From Mytilinidion resinicola (taxonomy: Eukaryota > Ascomycota > Dothideomycetes > Mytilinidiales > Mytilinidiaceae): a stretch of 64,000 bases of DNA. Where the stretch lies: NCBI RefSeq assembly GCF_010093595.1, contig NW_022985457.1, forward strand, positions 489,494 through 553,493, written 5' to 3'. The position numbers and the translations under genes are program-made. The notes below the pieces were generated by a model. It ran no database searches, was not told the DNA's origin, and saw only the letters and a program-made list of their open reading frames with translations. Numbering within the stretch: the stretch's first letter is position 1; every line of letters starts with the position of its first letter. Of this stretch, positions 32,071-43,059 are shown piece by piece.

Positions 32071-33006
32071 CTAGCTCTGTCCAGGCCTACCCAATTTTGT
32101 CTTCCTCTTTTTTAATCGTGGGTTCATCTCATCCTCCCTCTTCCTCTTACGAGGGGCTTGTTCGCTAAGTTTGGCCTGCGCAATTGCTTTCTCCAACATC
32201 TTCAGTCGCATCGATTTTAGGTCATTCAAGTACCCGTCCAGGATCATGGTGGAAGGCCTGTTGACGAGCTTCCACCACTTTGCGTTTTCCCCGTGAACCA
32301 TTGCTTCGGCCTGACTTTCTGGCATCTTCCCAATCACCTTGAATTCTATCTCCTGACCATCAACGGTTATGTACTTGCGTCCCCTGGACCCTTCCTCTTT
32401 CCACCCATGATGGGACTTCATGAAGGCGTAGACTTTTTCTACTCCGCTAGCGACATTCTGCCACCAAAATCGCTGCTGTAACTCATATATGGGCGGGCCC
32501 TGCAATCGCGACCCTCCTGGCCAATAGTCCTCGAGGTACTTCACTATCGCTGGAGGCATATCAAGGTCTAACTGGAAGGTCTGCACACTGGTAGGCAAGC
32601 CGTGAGCACGAAACGTCCCAAGGTCGACGACTTTAAGCAACACCAATGGAGACTTTGTGCGGGAAGATCTCTGCGGTGGAATGATATTGCTCCAGTATCG
32701 GAGTCGAACGTGTAGGATACCCGGCCAGGAGCGGCCCGACGACCGTGCCAGCTGGTTGTAATGGATGCTGAGGCAGCTGAGGGCGTTTGTGGTCTTCGTG
32801 TACGATAGCAAAATCGACGTGTCAGTTGTCGCGCTCGGAAGCCAACTGTTGCGCATCTCATCGATGTCTGCTTCGAGTTGCTTGCAGACGCCGCACAGCG
32901 GTGTTGTGACTCTGAACTGCGTCCTCCCAATCCTGATATACATAGTCTCAGAGGCAATTTGCTGACGGAGCTCGGCAGGGAGGTCGAGAAAATTAGGCCG
33001 AGCCAT
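32071..33006 (-). CDS. F-box-like paralogue A (unrecognised family)
   Basis: An intronless 311-aa protein. It opens MARPNFLDLPAELRQQIASE, a degenerate F-box-like start, then TPLCGVCKQLEADIDEMRNSWLP. A central DMPPAIVKYLEDYWPGG segment and a motif GKMPESQAEAM (~235-250) recur in the two neighbouring genes. The C-terminus is strongly basic (RKRKRE, RLKKRKTKLG), likely a nuclear localisation signal that paralogue B lacks. If the F-box reading is right it would recruit targets to an SCF ubiquitin ligase, but the domain is too weak to be sure. The start ATG aligns with the paralogues. No homologue of known function recognised. Confidence 0.65.
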   Translation of the reverse strand: MARPNFLDLPAELRQQIASETMYIRIGRTQFRVTTPLCGVCKQLEADIDEMRNSWLPSATTDTSILLSYTKTTNALSCLSIHYNQLARSSGRSWPGILHVRLRYWSNIIPPQRSSRTKSPLVLLKVVDLGTFRAHGLPTSVQTFQLDLDMPPAIVKYLEDYWPGGSRLQGPPIYELQQRFWWQNVASGVEKVYAFMKSHHGWKEEGSRGRKYITVDGQEIEFKVIGKMPESQAEAMVHGENAKWWKLVNRPSTMILDGYLNDLKSMRLKMLEKAIAQAKLSEQAPRKRKREDEMNPRLKKRKTKLGRPGQS

Positions 33007-33502
33007 GACTGAGAGAAGAGCTGCTGAGAACGTGGAGATGTGGCCTTAGTGGGCTGTTTGAGCGGTGGCAGTTTGATCGAGTAAGAGGCGATGAGACGAG
33101 ATGAAAAGGCGAGAGCACGCTTCGACGTGCTGGCCTTATACGAGAGCTGAAGGTTGAATAAGGTCTTTCTATCACCGTGGATGGTCTGATGTCCTCGCGC
33201 GAACGACTTCACAAGATGTTCAAATAATTTGGCGCCGTTACAAAATTCCCAAACGCCATCAGTTCGATGATTCTTGGATGATTAAGGTAGTCTTGGTAAT
33301 GTGTGTGGAGCGAGCTTCGAACCACGGATGAGTATCTAGAACACCAAACCCCATCACCTGGTACTACCACACAATCATTTCTCTTGGCCTGCCACAGTAT
33401 GTGCTAGGCGCTTAAGGCCTCTCACATTACCTCCGCCCGTCTAGTCCATACTTCTTGGACGTATCCATCCCAGAGTTCAGTACTAGACGAACTGATCAAA
33501 CC
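33007..33502. other. Intergenic between paralogues A and B
   Basis: No supportable gene. It contains the promoter of paralogue A and the 3' region of B. GGCGCTTAAGGCCTCTCAC-like sequence near 33410 has a short echo (GCCAAGGCCTCTCAC) before gene C. Confidence 0.4.
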
Positions 33503-34213
33503 CTACCACTCCTTCAGGTTTGTACAAGCCATTGCATCTACCTGACTCTTTGGTAGCTTTCCATTTGTCTCGAGCCGCACCATCCTGTCTGTGACCTTTG
33601 TAAAGATCCATCCCTCGTTCTCTAAGGTATTACTAGGCTCCCTTCTGCTGTATGCGCTGATGTAGACGAATATGTGCTTTAAAGTGGCGAGCCAGAATTT
33701 CTCTTGGCGCCCATCGATGGAGCACCTCCCTTCCGGCCAAGCCTCTTCGATGGCTTTTAGCTGCTTTGGTGGCATCGTGGTGTCGATTACTACCTTCTCG
33801 ACAGTCTCCGGGAGCATGCTGATGTCGTAATGGTCGAGATTGTTCTGGTACATCACATTGCGAAAGATGCTCAAGGTTGGCATGGGCGCTGGCGGAGCAT
33901 TGTCGAGGTAACATTGTAGTCGGACCTCCTGGACGCCTAACCATTTGCGACCCGAACAAGTTGCCCGCAGTTCGAAGTCTCTCTGCAGTGGGACGAAGCC
34001 ATACATTCCATAGGTATCTTTGACTGAAACGTCGATTGTTCCCTCAGGAAGCCAGCTAGAGCGCACTTCTTCGATGTCTGACTCCAGTCGCTTGCAGATC
34101 CCGCGCAGTGGAGACTGCACACGGTAGGTGCTATCCATGAGCTCGACGTGGAAGGTCTCACAGATGATTTGCTGACGGATCTCGGCGGGCAGGGCGAGAA
34201 GAGGTGAAGCCAT
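33503..34213 (-). CDS. F-box-like paralogue B (unrecognised family)
   Basis: Intronless, 236 aa from the ATG at 34213; the frame continues upstream, but MASPLLALPAEIRQQI aligns with MAPSILLALPAEVRQQI of gene C, which fixes the start. Shared blocks with A and C: LPAEIRQQI, SPLRGICKRLESDIEEVRSS, TMPPKQLKAIEEAWPE and GKLPKSQVDAM. It ends only seven residues after that last motif, lacking the basic tail of A and the Lys/Glu repeats of C. It may be the shortest functional version or a truncated copy. Head-to-head with C across 433 bp, so the pair may share a promoter. Confidence 0.62.
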   Translation of the reverse strand: MASPLLALPAEIRQQIICETFHVELMDSTYRVQSPLRGICKRLESDIEEVRSSWLPEGTIDVSVKDTYGMYGFVPLQRDFELRATCSGRKWLGVQEVRLQCYLDNAPPAPMPTLSIFRNVMYQNNLDHYDISMLPETVEKVVIDTTMPPKQLKAIEEAWPEGRCSIDGRQEKFWLATLKHIFVYISAYSRREPSNTLENEGWIFTKVTDRMVRLETNGKLPKSQVDAMACTNLKEW

Positions 34214-34646
34214 AGTGTCGAAGTGTCCTCTCAAAGGATACTTATAGAGACAATGGTGGCTAAAAACTTGGTGATGAGAGGATTGTCGGTTTTGGTAGGT
34301 TGTGTGATGTGAAGTAAACAAACCGAAGAAAGCTTTGATGGACAGGCTTTATAGAGGCGCCAAGGCCTCTCACAGCGGTGAATGGCCTGCGAGCTTAAGG
34401 CATGGTTTACGGCTGTGCGCCGGTCGACCAGTGATCAAGAAATGGTATACTCGACATTCACCTCCGGGCCTCAACAGCTCTGGTATAAATGGCAGCTCAT
34501 CACCCCTTCTCTCCCTCTCACTGTCCACAACATCTCCATCATACCCACACAGCCCACCAACACCGCTCCACCTCTTCGACAATTTCAAGGCTTTCAATAC
34601 TTTCAGCACAGTGTCACTTGCACCCACGTACAACCACCACCCAGCA
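34214..34646. promoter_or_regulatory. Shared divergent promoter of paralogues B and C
   Basis: 433 bp between opposed starts. The C side ends in a long C/T-rich tract (about 34500-34640) typical of fungal leaders. A TATAAATGG word lies near 34484. Confidence 0.4.
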
Positions 34647-35645
34647 ATGGCTCCCTCAATTCTTCTCGCGCTCCCTGCTGAGGTGCGACAACAGATTCTT
34701 TCCGAGGCCCTGAACATTTCCAGTCCCATTCTCGTATTCGACGAGGATATCAAGATTATCACTCCGCTAAATGGCATCTGCAACCTCCTCCTAGCAGACA
34801 TCGACGAGCTACTGAACAGCTGGATTCCCGAGCCTGCGAGCACGAAAGTCGTAGTCAAGTCTCGCGAAGGCCTACAAAAGCTCGCAGAACTCCATCGCCG
34901 CTGCACCAAGCGCGCCGCCGCCCAAGGCCTTCCGTGGCCCGGTCTCGGAAAGATCCAAATCCCTTGCATCCACAACGAGTTTTCGCGGCAAGGTTCACTG
35001 AAGACCGTCTCCGCCATCCATCGCGTAAAGCTCACCGAGCTCGAGAAATTCGACATGACACTCCTCCCGAAGACCGTCAAGAAAATTCTCATTGACCTCA
35101 CGATGCCCTCGGAACCGCTCAAGGCCCTCGAAGAATTGTTCCCCCTCAACACCGTGCAGTTCGCAGCTCCGCCACCTAGGGCGCTAGAGGATTTCTGGGT
35201 TAAGCTTATCATGAAGCTGAGAGAACGCATCGAGACACTAGCCCGCAATCTCATCACAGCTGGTAGAGGGGAAAAGCGGGTCCACCAGGCCATAACAGTG
35301 GGCACTACGGAGGTGGCGCTGAAATCTATGGGATTCTTTCCGCAGAGTCAGGTTAAGGCGATGCTCCATTCCACTCAGCCCATCTGGCGTACATATTGCT
35401 TGCAGTGGCATAGCGCCGCCTCCATGTCGTTCTTCGAGAGCTATTTCCCAGGGCTTCGGTCTTCGCGTGATCATTGGAGAGGGATGTTGGCAAAGATGCA
35501 GAGAGATAGAGAGAGGTCTCTGCGGGTGTTGCACCGAGAGGTGAAGAAGGAGCAGCAGGCTAAGGAGTATGAGAAGAAGAAAGCTAAGGAGTATGAGGAG
35601 AAGAAAGCTAAGGAGTATGAGGAGAAGAAGGCTGGTCGGAAATAA
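34647..35645 (+). CDS. F-box-like paralogue C with Lys/Glu tail repeats
   Basis: Intronless, 332 aa from the ATG at 34647, chosen by alignment with A and B; upstream in-frame codons lie in the pyrimidine-rich leader. It keeps the family blocks LPAEVRQQILSEA, TPLNGICNLLLADIDELLNS, TMPSEPLKALEELFP and GFFPQSQVKAM. The C-terminus is a charged helix ending in three near-identical octads (AKEYEKKK, AKEYEEKK twice) encoded by a 24-bp minisatellite. Function unknown. The tail differs completely from those of A and B while the body is shared. Confidence 0.65.
   Translation: MAPSILLALPAEVRQQILSEALNISSPILVFDEDIKIITPLNGICNLLLADIDELLNSWIPEPASTKVVVKSREGLQKLAELHRRCTKRAAAQGLPWPGLGKIQIPCIHNEFSRQGSLKTVSAIHRVKLTELEKFDMTLLPKTVKKILIDLTMPSEPLKALEELFPLNTVQFAAPPPRALEDFWVKLIMKLRERIETLARNLITAGRGEKRVHQAITVGTTEVALKSMGFFPQSQVKAMLHSTQPIWRTYCLQWHSAASMSFFESYFPGLRSSRDHWRGMLAKMQRDRERSLRVLHREVKKEQQAKEYEKKKAKEYEEKKAKEYEEKKAGRK
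35559..35630 (+). repeat. 24-bp minisatellite, three copies, in coding sequence
   Basis: Three in-frame units starting GCTAAGGAGTATGAG at 35559, 35583 and 35607, differing at one or two bases. Copy number may vary between strains without breaking the frame. Confidence 0.8.
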
Positions 35646-37541
35646 TGATGCAGCTGCGAGATATGCTGAATACATGCGCTAGGACATACGGGCCCGATTT
35701 CTTCTTCTCATTCAACGATGGGTCAAGCTGGAATCACTAATTGGTTACCTTGATTTTGGTGAGAGGTGGTCCTCGACGCTCAACCTCTCGTCTCAGCTTT
35801 TATACATTTCTTGACTTTCATAGCTTTTCTGTACTTTTAATCAAAGTGAACTTCTACATCAGCTCGTTCCGTTTGCGCGAAGAACTTTAGCCGTGGTTGA
35901 ATCTTTAGTCCTCTCTTCTGCTTACTACCCTGGACATGGGTTGCCTAGTCGTGCGTGAGAGGTATACTATTTCGAGAGAATCGAAGATACTCTACATATG
36001 ATCTAGAGATGGCTTTTGCTCCTGCTTGTTTTTCGGATGGCCTTTGTGTATTCTGTCCGATAGCTTTGTTGTCTAGGACCTCTACAATGAAATGGATGAG
36101 CACTTAGTGTCTGAATGTTTGATAGCTCAGGAAATGTGTGTCCTTCTCTTCGTTAATCGCAAACGTGGGAAACTATTTGTTGCAATGAGTTTGCGGAATT
36201 GAGTTGTATCGTATAGAGACGACGCACGTGGGCATCTCTTCAGCAAAGTCTGACACGCATGTTTTCTTCTCGGCGGTGCTCGTATGGAAATTTAGCTTGT
36301 GATTGCGTCGTCTCAGTGACATGCAACCCTAAACTGTTTTTATAGAAACACGTCAGATTGTAGAACGACAGTTGTTGAATATAAGAGGCGTAGTTCGCTT
36401 ACTTGAGGCCATTAGATCAATAATAAGACCGTGTCCGTCCGTGATACGAAGTAGAAGCTAGACTTCATCCTTCACGATCCCCCAAACCCAGTCTAGGCAG
36501 CGCCACCCGACCCACTTCCAAGATCTCTCCCGCTGTCCGCGTTATTCCCACGAACTGGAATCTGGTACTGGATGCAGGAGTGTAGGCGATACCAGCGTCC
36601 CATCTACAATGATAGCGGCAAGATATCGCAGCTCCACGCGTCCCCTGCACCAACACCAAAAACCCCTCCAAACAGCCGTCCCGCCGTATCAACGTGCGTC
36701 CACATATCTCGGCGTCCGCGACAGATCCTGGAATCCTGGGGACGCCACGACCTAAGCGGACGCCGCTGACGCCGCGGACAGCGACACAAGCTCTGCCCAG
36801 GTGTTAGGCTTGCCGGAAGCCGGCCGCCAGCCTTGCAAAGACGGGAGCAACACAACGGCACGGAGACGACTCCTCTGGACATCTACGGCCGCCTCCGCGA
36901 GGGGAGAGTTGACGGCACGTGGGCAACGGCCCGCGAGCAACTGGTGAAGTACGTAAAGGCGGATAGTTCAGGGCCTAGCAGCGAAAAAGTTTTGCTCTTT
37001 CTGATTTGCGGGCGGCCGTGAGACGGTGTCCGGGCGTCAGAACTGCTGGTTGGAGCCGCCCGAAGCAGCAGGTGGGAAGCGGGAACAGCGACACTCAAGC
37101 ACTGCGCTACAAGCCCTACGCAGTCTTGGAAGGCCGTTATTGGGCGAAGAGGTGCGCGGTGATCATGGGATGCACACTATGCTCGCTTTGGGCTGGCACG
37201 CTTGGGGCTGCGGCTGTGGAGTGGGTGGGCTGCTGCGATACGACCACCCCCGGGTAGGTGAATGACGCGGGTGGGCTGCCGTGTTTATAGCATGCCGGGA
37301 CCCTGAACTTTTTTTGGTGTTTCGAGACAGAGACACCATTTGCGATTTTGCAGATATTCCAGGACACTGCACACATCTAGGCCAGAGCTACTCCACGGCA
37401 GCTGTACTACGTGATACAGCTCTAAGAGTCTTGTGGGTGCTACCCCAGATCCCTGGCTCTCCAATCGAAGCCCGGTCGTCTATCGCATCGCGCAGCTAAC
37501 AGCTTCACCCCTCCGCAGACCTCACGTTTGAAAGCTTCGCC
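35646..37541. other. Gene-poor intergenic region
   Basis: 1.9 kb. The first kilobase is AT-rich 3' sequence of paralogue C. The second half is GC-richer with several short overlapping frames that look like composition effects. The last ~200 bp act as promoter and leader of the permease gene. Confidence 0.5.
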
Positions 37542-39379
37542 ATGTCTGAGAAAATCGAAACGCAGCAAGCCCGCGACGAGTCGGACCGGTCGCTATCCCC
37601 GCCGCGTCGTGGGAGCTTGACCCAGACGGACAAGGGAACATGGGACCGCCTCTGGCCCGTCATTGCTTGCGGCGCCGGCCTGTTCTCTGATGGCTATCTG
37701 AACGGTGTCATCGGCTCCGTCAACACCATGTTGAGCACCATCTATGCGGATGAGTACACAAAGTCGTCGGCCCAGCAGAACGTGTCGTCTATCACTTTCG
37801 CTGGAACAGTGGTGGGGATGCTGTTCTTTGGATATACATCTGATCACTATTCCCGCAAGTGGTCCCTATTCACGTGAGCTGCATGCTGCCGGTTACTGGT
37901 CTCGAAACTGACAAACGCAGATCTACCATCATTATCCTTCTATTTGCTGCGCTAGGCGCTGGATCCTATGGTGCTGGAGGCAGTGTAGGCGGATTGCTTG
38001 CAGCCTTGACAGCTTATCGTTTCTTCCTTGGAATCGGTATTGGAGGTTGGTTATAGTAGCAAACTCCTTACTGCCTGATAAGATGCTAATCCCATTTTAG
38101 GGGAGTACCCAGCTGGTAGTGTCGGTTGTGCTGAGAGCACCGGCGAATTGAAATCCGGAACTAGGAACATGTGGTTCATCCTGTTCACGAATGTTCAAAT
38201 TGATCTCGGTTTCGTGGTCGCTGCCATTGTGCCGATGATAACGGTAAGATTCACATTTCCGACGTTTAAACATCTTCCATGCAATACTAAGACTCGCAGG
38301 TCCTTGCGACGACTGAAAAGCATCTTCGAGCAGCATGGCGCATATGCCTTGGCATCGGTGTCCTCCCTCCTCTTTCTCTGCTGTACCTCCGGATCAAGCT
38401 CCAGGAACCCGAGGCCTTCAAGCGTGAGACTATGGCCAACACTAAGACTCCCTGGCTTCTCTGCATCAAATTCTACTGGAAGCGTCTTGCCGTCGTGTGC
38501 ACTATCTGGTTCATCTACGACTTCTCGGTATACGCTTTCGGTATCTACTCGTCGTCCATTTTAGCCAATCTTCTAGGCACAAGCTACCCACTATGGAAGA
38601 GCTTCGGCTGGAACGTTTTGCTCAACTTCTTCTACATGCCTGGTTGCATCGCTGGTGCGTTCGTATCAGACAAGTTTGGACCGAGGAAGACTCTAGCAGC
38701 AGGAGTTATTGCCCAGGGAATTGTTGGATTTATCATGGCCGGATGTTACGCTTCCCTTAGCAAAAAAGAAAACATTGCAGCCTTCGTCGTTGTCTACGGC
38801 ATCTTTCTCGCTCTGGGCGAGCTGGGCCCTGGCAACAACATTGGGCTAGTTGCTAGCAAGACCAGTGCGACAAGCATCAGGTATGTAAAATGTCACATAC
38901 CTTGCTATCGCCCCTTCATTCGTTCATGTCATATACCCTACCCTCTGTCATACTCTGCACCCTTGGGTTCCGATTCCGTCTTTCCCCCGGTCGGGTGTCG
39001 AAGCTTAAAATCCACCACGCGTACACAATCGTAGGGAGGCTAACAAATGATGTGCTACAGAGGCCAGTATTACGGCATCGCTGCCGCTATGGGCAAAGTC
39101 GGCGCCTTCGTTGGTGGTTACGTCTTCCCCGTCATCCAGAACAATGCGCCCAACCCCACACGCAGAGGCCAGGACCCGTTCTTTGTCGCCAGCGCTCTGG
39201 CTATTTTCTCCGGCTGTGTTGCCGTTTTTCTGCTCCCGCATATCGGCCAGGATACGATCGAAGAGGAGGACATCAAGTTCCGGGCGTACCTCGAGTCCAA
39301 TGGCTACGACGTCACTCAGATGGGTATGCACGCCCTGCTTGCGCCGCCGAGCAATGAACCGGAGCGGGAGAAGGTTTGA
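37542..39379 (+). CDS. MFS transporter, GIT1-like (glycerophosphodiester/phosphate type)
   Basis: Five exons, 37542-37873, 37921-38045, 38101-38243, 38300-38880 and 39061-39379, give 499 aa with about 12 helices. Family blocks: GAGLFSDGYLNGVIGSVNTM, SSITFAGTVVGMLFFGYTSD, AYRFFLGIGIGGEYPAGS, NVQIDLGFVVAAIVPMI, KTPWLLCIKFYWKRL, GIYSSSILANLLG, GPRKTLAAGVIAQGIVGF and ASKTSATSIRGQYYGIAAA. GIT1 relatives import glycerophosphoinositol, glycerophosphocholine or phosphate at the plasma membrane with proton symport; which one here is not readable. The last intron (180 nt) is longer than the rest. The C-terminal cytosolic tail is short. Intact. Confidence 0.88.
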
Positions 39380-41539
39380 GTGCTCGCGAGATGGGCCCAG
39401 GGGTTCGTGTGGGATGAGATGAGATGCATGCAGCGAAGCGGATGCTCCTGCGATGCGGGATGAGATCCCGAGAGGGCTGCAACGTAAGCGTCTAGCTTTT
39501 TATGCAGCTGTACTCCACGGCTGCTAAATGTGATATGGATATTTTTTTTCCACAGCCGCGTGGCTAGCGTCCAGGTACGGTGCGTGACGAGTGAAATACC
39601 CAGCGCTGGCAGACGCCGCGATTGACGAGCCTTGTCCTGATCACGAAGCTTGTCGTGAGCATTATGCGTATAATGGTATCTATTCACATAAATGCGACGC
39701 TATCCGCGGCTGAAATGCTTACGATGATCTTGCAAGGCTACCTAAGTCTAGGCCCATCCCTCGTGCTGTGAAATACAGCATGTAAGCGCATCCGGTGAAC
39801 TAGCGCGGAAAGCAAGCCACGAATCAGCCGCAGAAGTGGGATAATCCGGAAAGTAACGCCTCACGGTACCTTGCTTTTAACAGTTATAGCTCAGCTTTGG
39901 TAAGAATCAGTCCAGAAAAGGGCTTCCTCCGTTCTAATCCTAGCTATTACACCTGTGGCTTCAAATCTGCGCTAGTTCACCGGATGCGCCTTGACGCTGT
40001 ACACTATCAAACCGCGCCCGGAAAATGGGCTCCTTTCACCCTCGCGTGCACTGCGGCGCGCCGCCACACCGTTAAGCCCCAGGTCCTTGCATTTTCCAAG
40101 GGCTCCTCCAACCAATAGCGAGGCTGGAGTTGCATTCATGCGGTTTGCGTTTCAGGCCCGTCTGCATGGTGGCGGTTCGATCGACTGCCCTGCGGTGACC
40201 TGCACCAGCATGACCCCCAGGCCCCTTCGCTACCGCTATCTCGACAATCACGACAATTGCCGCGATTTTCTTTTTCCAGAGTTCTCGTCTTCGTGCTGGG
40301 TATTCAGCTAGGTTTCGCCGACGACAGTGGCAGGATGGAACATGGGGCCTGACTACCGCGGGAGCTATCCCTTAGCCTCTTCTGCTTTTGCCCCTGCTCC
40401 CACGCCCCCGAAACACTCCCTGACGATCGTCTATCGAACCTGCGAGGGAAGAAGGCAGGTGAGAGATGTGTTTGCTGCCTGTGGCGTTCCTCGTTGTCAC
40501 CTTCATTGTTATCCCTACAGATGCGCGCTGATCCATCGGGATGCTCAATCTCGCGTACCTGCAATCGAATCCTTCGAATCTTTCTAGATATGCCACTTCA
40601 CTCAGACCGCCCTCCTTGCCGCGTATACGCATCTACGGCCAAAGAGAGGCCGCAGGCACGGCGTGTCGTTTAAGCCATGTCCAACGGGCCGGTTTGGCAA
40701 CCGTTGACTTGGGACCATGCATCCTAGCATTTTCCGTCTCTGCCGGCGTCGAACCTCAAACAGTGCAGCGCGGACGAAAGCAGGAGCCAGACGAGCCGAT
40801 CTGCCCCCCTCTGCTCTGCTGGGACGACCCGCATTACTCGAGCGACGCCACACGTGCCGCAATCTGCCAATTGAACTGTTGGAGCGGTGGCCCAAAGCAA
40901 GTCCACCCATCCCCAGAGCGGCCCTCCAGGTTTCAACGACGCTGGTCGAGCTCGTGCTCCAGCAACCATCCCAACTGCATTCGAACGTCAACTAGCGGAG
41001 AATAGCGTATTCTAGTAGCCTTGCGCATCCTGGCATGTTCCACGCTGGATTTCGACCCCAGTAATCCCACGGTTTACACCTTGTCGCTCCCAAGCCACCA
41101 GCACCATTGGATTGGCTTCCAAGGTAAATCGCCGCTCAAAATGTCCCCCAGGCCCCGATGGCTCCCACACCTCTCCCTTTGTGTGACCATCGTGGCACTT
41201 CCCCCATACTTTACCCCCTCTTTTTTCTTTTCAGACGTCGTCTCAGCAGGCTATCTAGCATATTCTATACCCCAGACCTGTTTCTCGCCGGTACTTCCCA
41301 TTCACGAATTGGACCACTACAAGCTGGGGTAGATCACGCGCGGCGTACCCAGGCCATGTCGAGCTAGAAATAAAGCTTGGTTCTAACCCGCTGTCCCGAC
41401 TTTGTTCGTCGGCTGAAAATCAGTCGTGCCCATTTTCTTCATATCAGCCACTTTATCCTCGCCACTGATCCACCACGGTCTTGACTTCTCTCACGATCCC
41501 TATGAGGGCTCTCCCTCACGCCCAAATACTACCTTCGCC
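39380..41539. other. Intergenic region without a supportable gene
   Basis: 2.2 kb. Open frames up to 154 codons occur near 40541-41005 on both strands, overlap each other, and show no motif or splice logic. The final 200 bp are pyrimidine-rich leader of the next gene. An inverted pair of words GAACTAGCGC…GCGCTAGTTC lies at about 39797 and 39969. Confidence 0.5.
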
Positions 41540-43059
41540 ATGTCAACGTCAGAGTATATCCCTGTGTTTAATCGGTCGGAGACCATCTTGTCTACTACGC
41601 TTGTCTTTCTTGTAAGGCTAAACTCTTGATCCCGTGTATATGTTCGGTTATTTAACAACACTAGGTTATTGCGTGGATCGCTGTATTCCTTAGGCTATTC
41701 GTAAGACTAAGGATCCCGAACAGTCTGGGTTGGGATGACCTCTTCGTTTGCTTTGCCATTGTATGCACCTTTGAATCTTTGGGAGTAACGCTACTAACTA
41801 GTGTCAGTCTTCGTGTACTGCTGGCTCAGTAATTGTGTGTCTCCGTAAGTTTGAAGATGAGCAGAAGTCTGCTTCCGTCTGGACTGACGGTTCTCTCCAG
41901 AGCCGGGCGCTGGTATGGGCAAGCACATGAAAACATTACCACTCGACAAGCTGGAGCAATACTTCTCCGTATGCCACTTCTTCCCCTATGCCTACCTCTA
42001 CAAAAAGCATAGCCCACTGACCTCTGCAGTACGTCTTCGCTGCAAACGTAACCTACTGCTCCTCGACAACATTGATCAAGATCGCCATCCTCCAACAATA
42101 CCTCCGCCTCTTTGAAGGGGCTTCCAACCTCGTTCGACGCATCTGCTATGTTCTCATCGCTGTCACCGGCGCCTGGGGCATCTCATTCTCTCTCGTCGCA
42201 CTCCTCGGCTGCCACCCCATCCGTGCTAACTGGGAAGCCAAGTACTTCTTAGACCCGAAGCTCAACGCCAAACACTGCATCGCATTCGGCTCCAAGGATG
42301 CCGGAACCATATTTCGCACATTCGCCGGGCACGCCTCCTCAAACATGTTCCTCGATGTCCTCGTCCTCCTGACTCCCATGCCCTTTCTTAAAACGCTTAA
42401 AATGCAAGGCAAAACACGATGGGGCATCATCGCCCTCTTCGCCATCGGCGCAATGTGCGTGCCCCCCTTCACACCTTTCAAAGTCCGTCCATACTAACAC
42501 CCTTCCCAGCGTCACTCTCTTCAGCATCGCCCGCCTCGCCGCCCTCGCCACCACCCGGGCAGGCACCTGGCCCGTCTTCGACGTGACCTGGTACGCGCCC
42601 CCGATCTTCATCTTCTCCTCCCTCGAGGTCGAAGTCGCCATCCTGTGCGCCTCCATCCCCATCTTCTGGCCCCTCGTTGCCAGCCTCTCCTTCGGCAAGA
42701 TCCTCGTCGTCAACGAGATCTCGGTGCACTCCGCGCCGCGGGACTCGATCTTGCTCGAGCTGGGGCGCCGCGGCGGCTCTGTGCGCAGCAGCGATGGAGA
42801 CGTGAAGTCGGAGGGTTTCCATCTGGGTCGGGGGAGGAGATTGAGCGATGGGAGCGAGGGGAAGGGGGAGCTGTTGGAGAGCACGGAGAGCCAGAGTCAG
42901 GGGGAGCGGGAGAGGTATTATGCGGATCGGTATGTGGCGGGGTTGGTGGCGCCGGACTGGGGGAATGGAGAAGATGTGAGGAAGAAAGGGGCGCATACGA
43001 CGACGGTAGAGAGGGCGGAGATGCCGTTTGATCATATTAATGCGATGCAGGATAAATGA
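41540..43059 (+). CDS. Rhodopsin-domain (SAT4-type) integral membrane protein
   Basis: Six exons, 41540-41611, 41665-41760, 41808-41844, 41901-41968, 42030-42454 and 42510-43059, give 415 aa. The order is a short extracellular N-terminus, then helices around STTLVFLVIAWIAVFLRLFV, GWDDLFVCFAI and CTAGSVIVCL. Next comes GMGKHMKTLP, then YCSSTTLIKIAILQQYLRLF, WGISFSLVALLGCHPIRANW, NMFLDVLVLLTPMPFLKTLK and FIFSSLEVEVAILCASIPIF. This is the fungal rhodopsin-like family (PF20684) found in many plant-associated ascomycetes, including the Pth11-like branch; ligands are largely unknown. The C-terminal ~120 residues are charged, Ser/Gly-rich and cytosolic. The exons of 37 and 68 nt were placed by frame and family pattern. 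Confidence 0.85.

Noticed and set aside
34335..34646. N-terminal extension of paralogue C
   Set aside because: The extra 104 codons lie in a C/T-rich leader, and the paralogues A and B begin at the aligned MA…LPAE.
40541..41005. 154-codon open frame between the permease and rhodopsin-like genes
   Set aside because: Frames of similar size overlap it on the other strand. No motif, no splice logic and composition like its surroundings.
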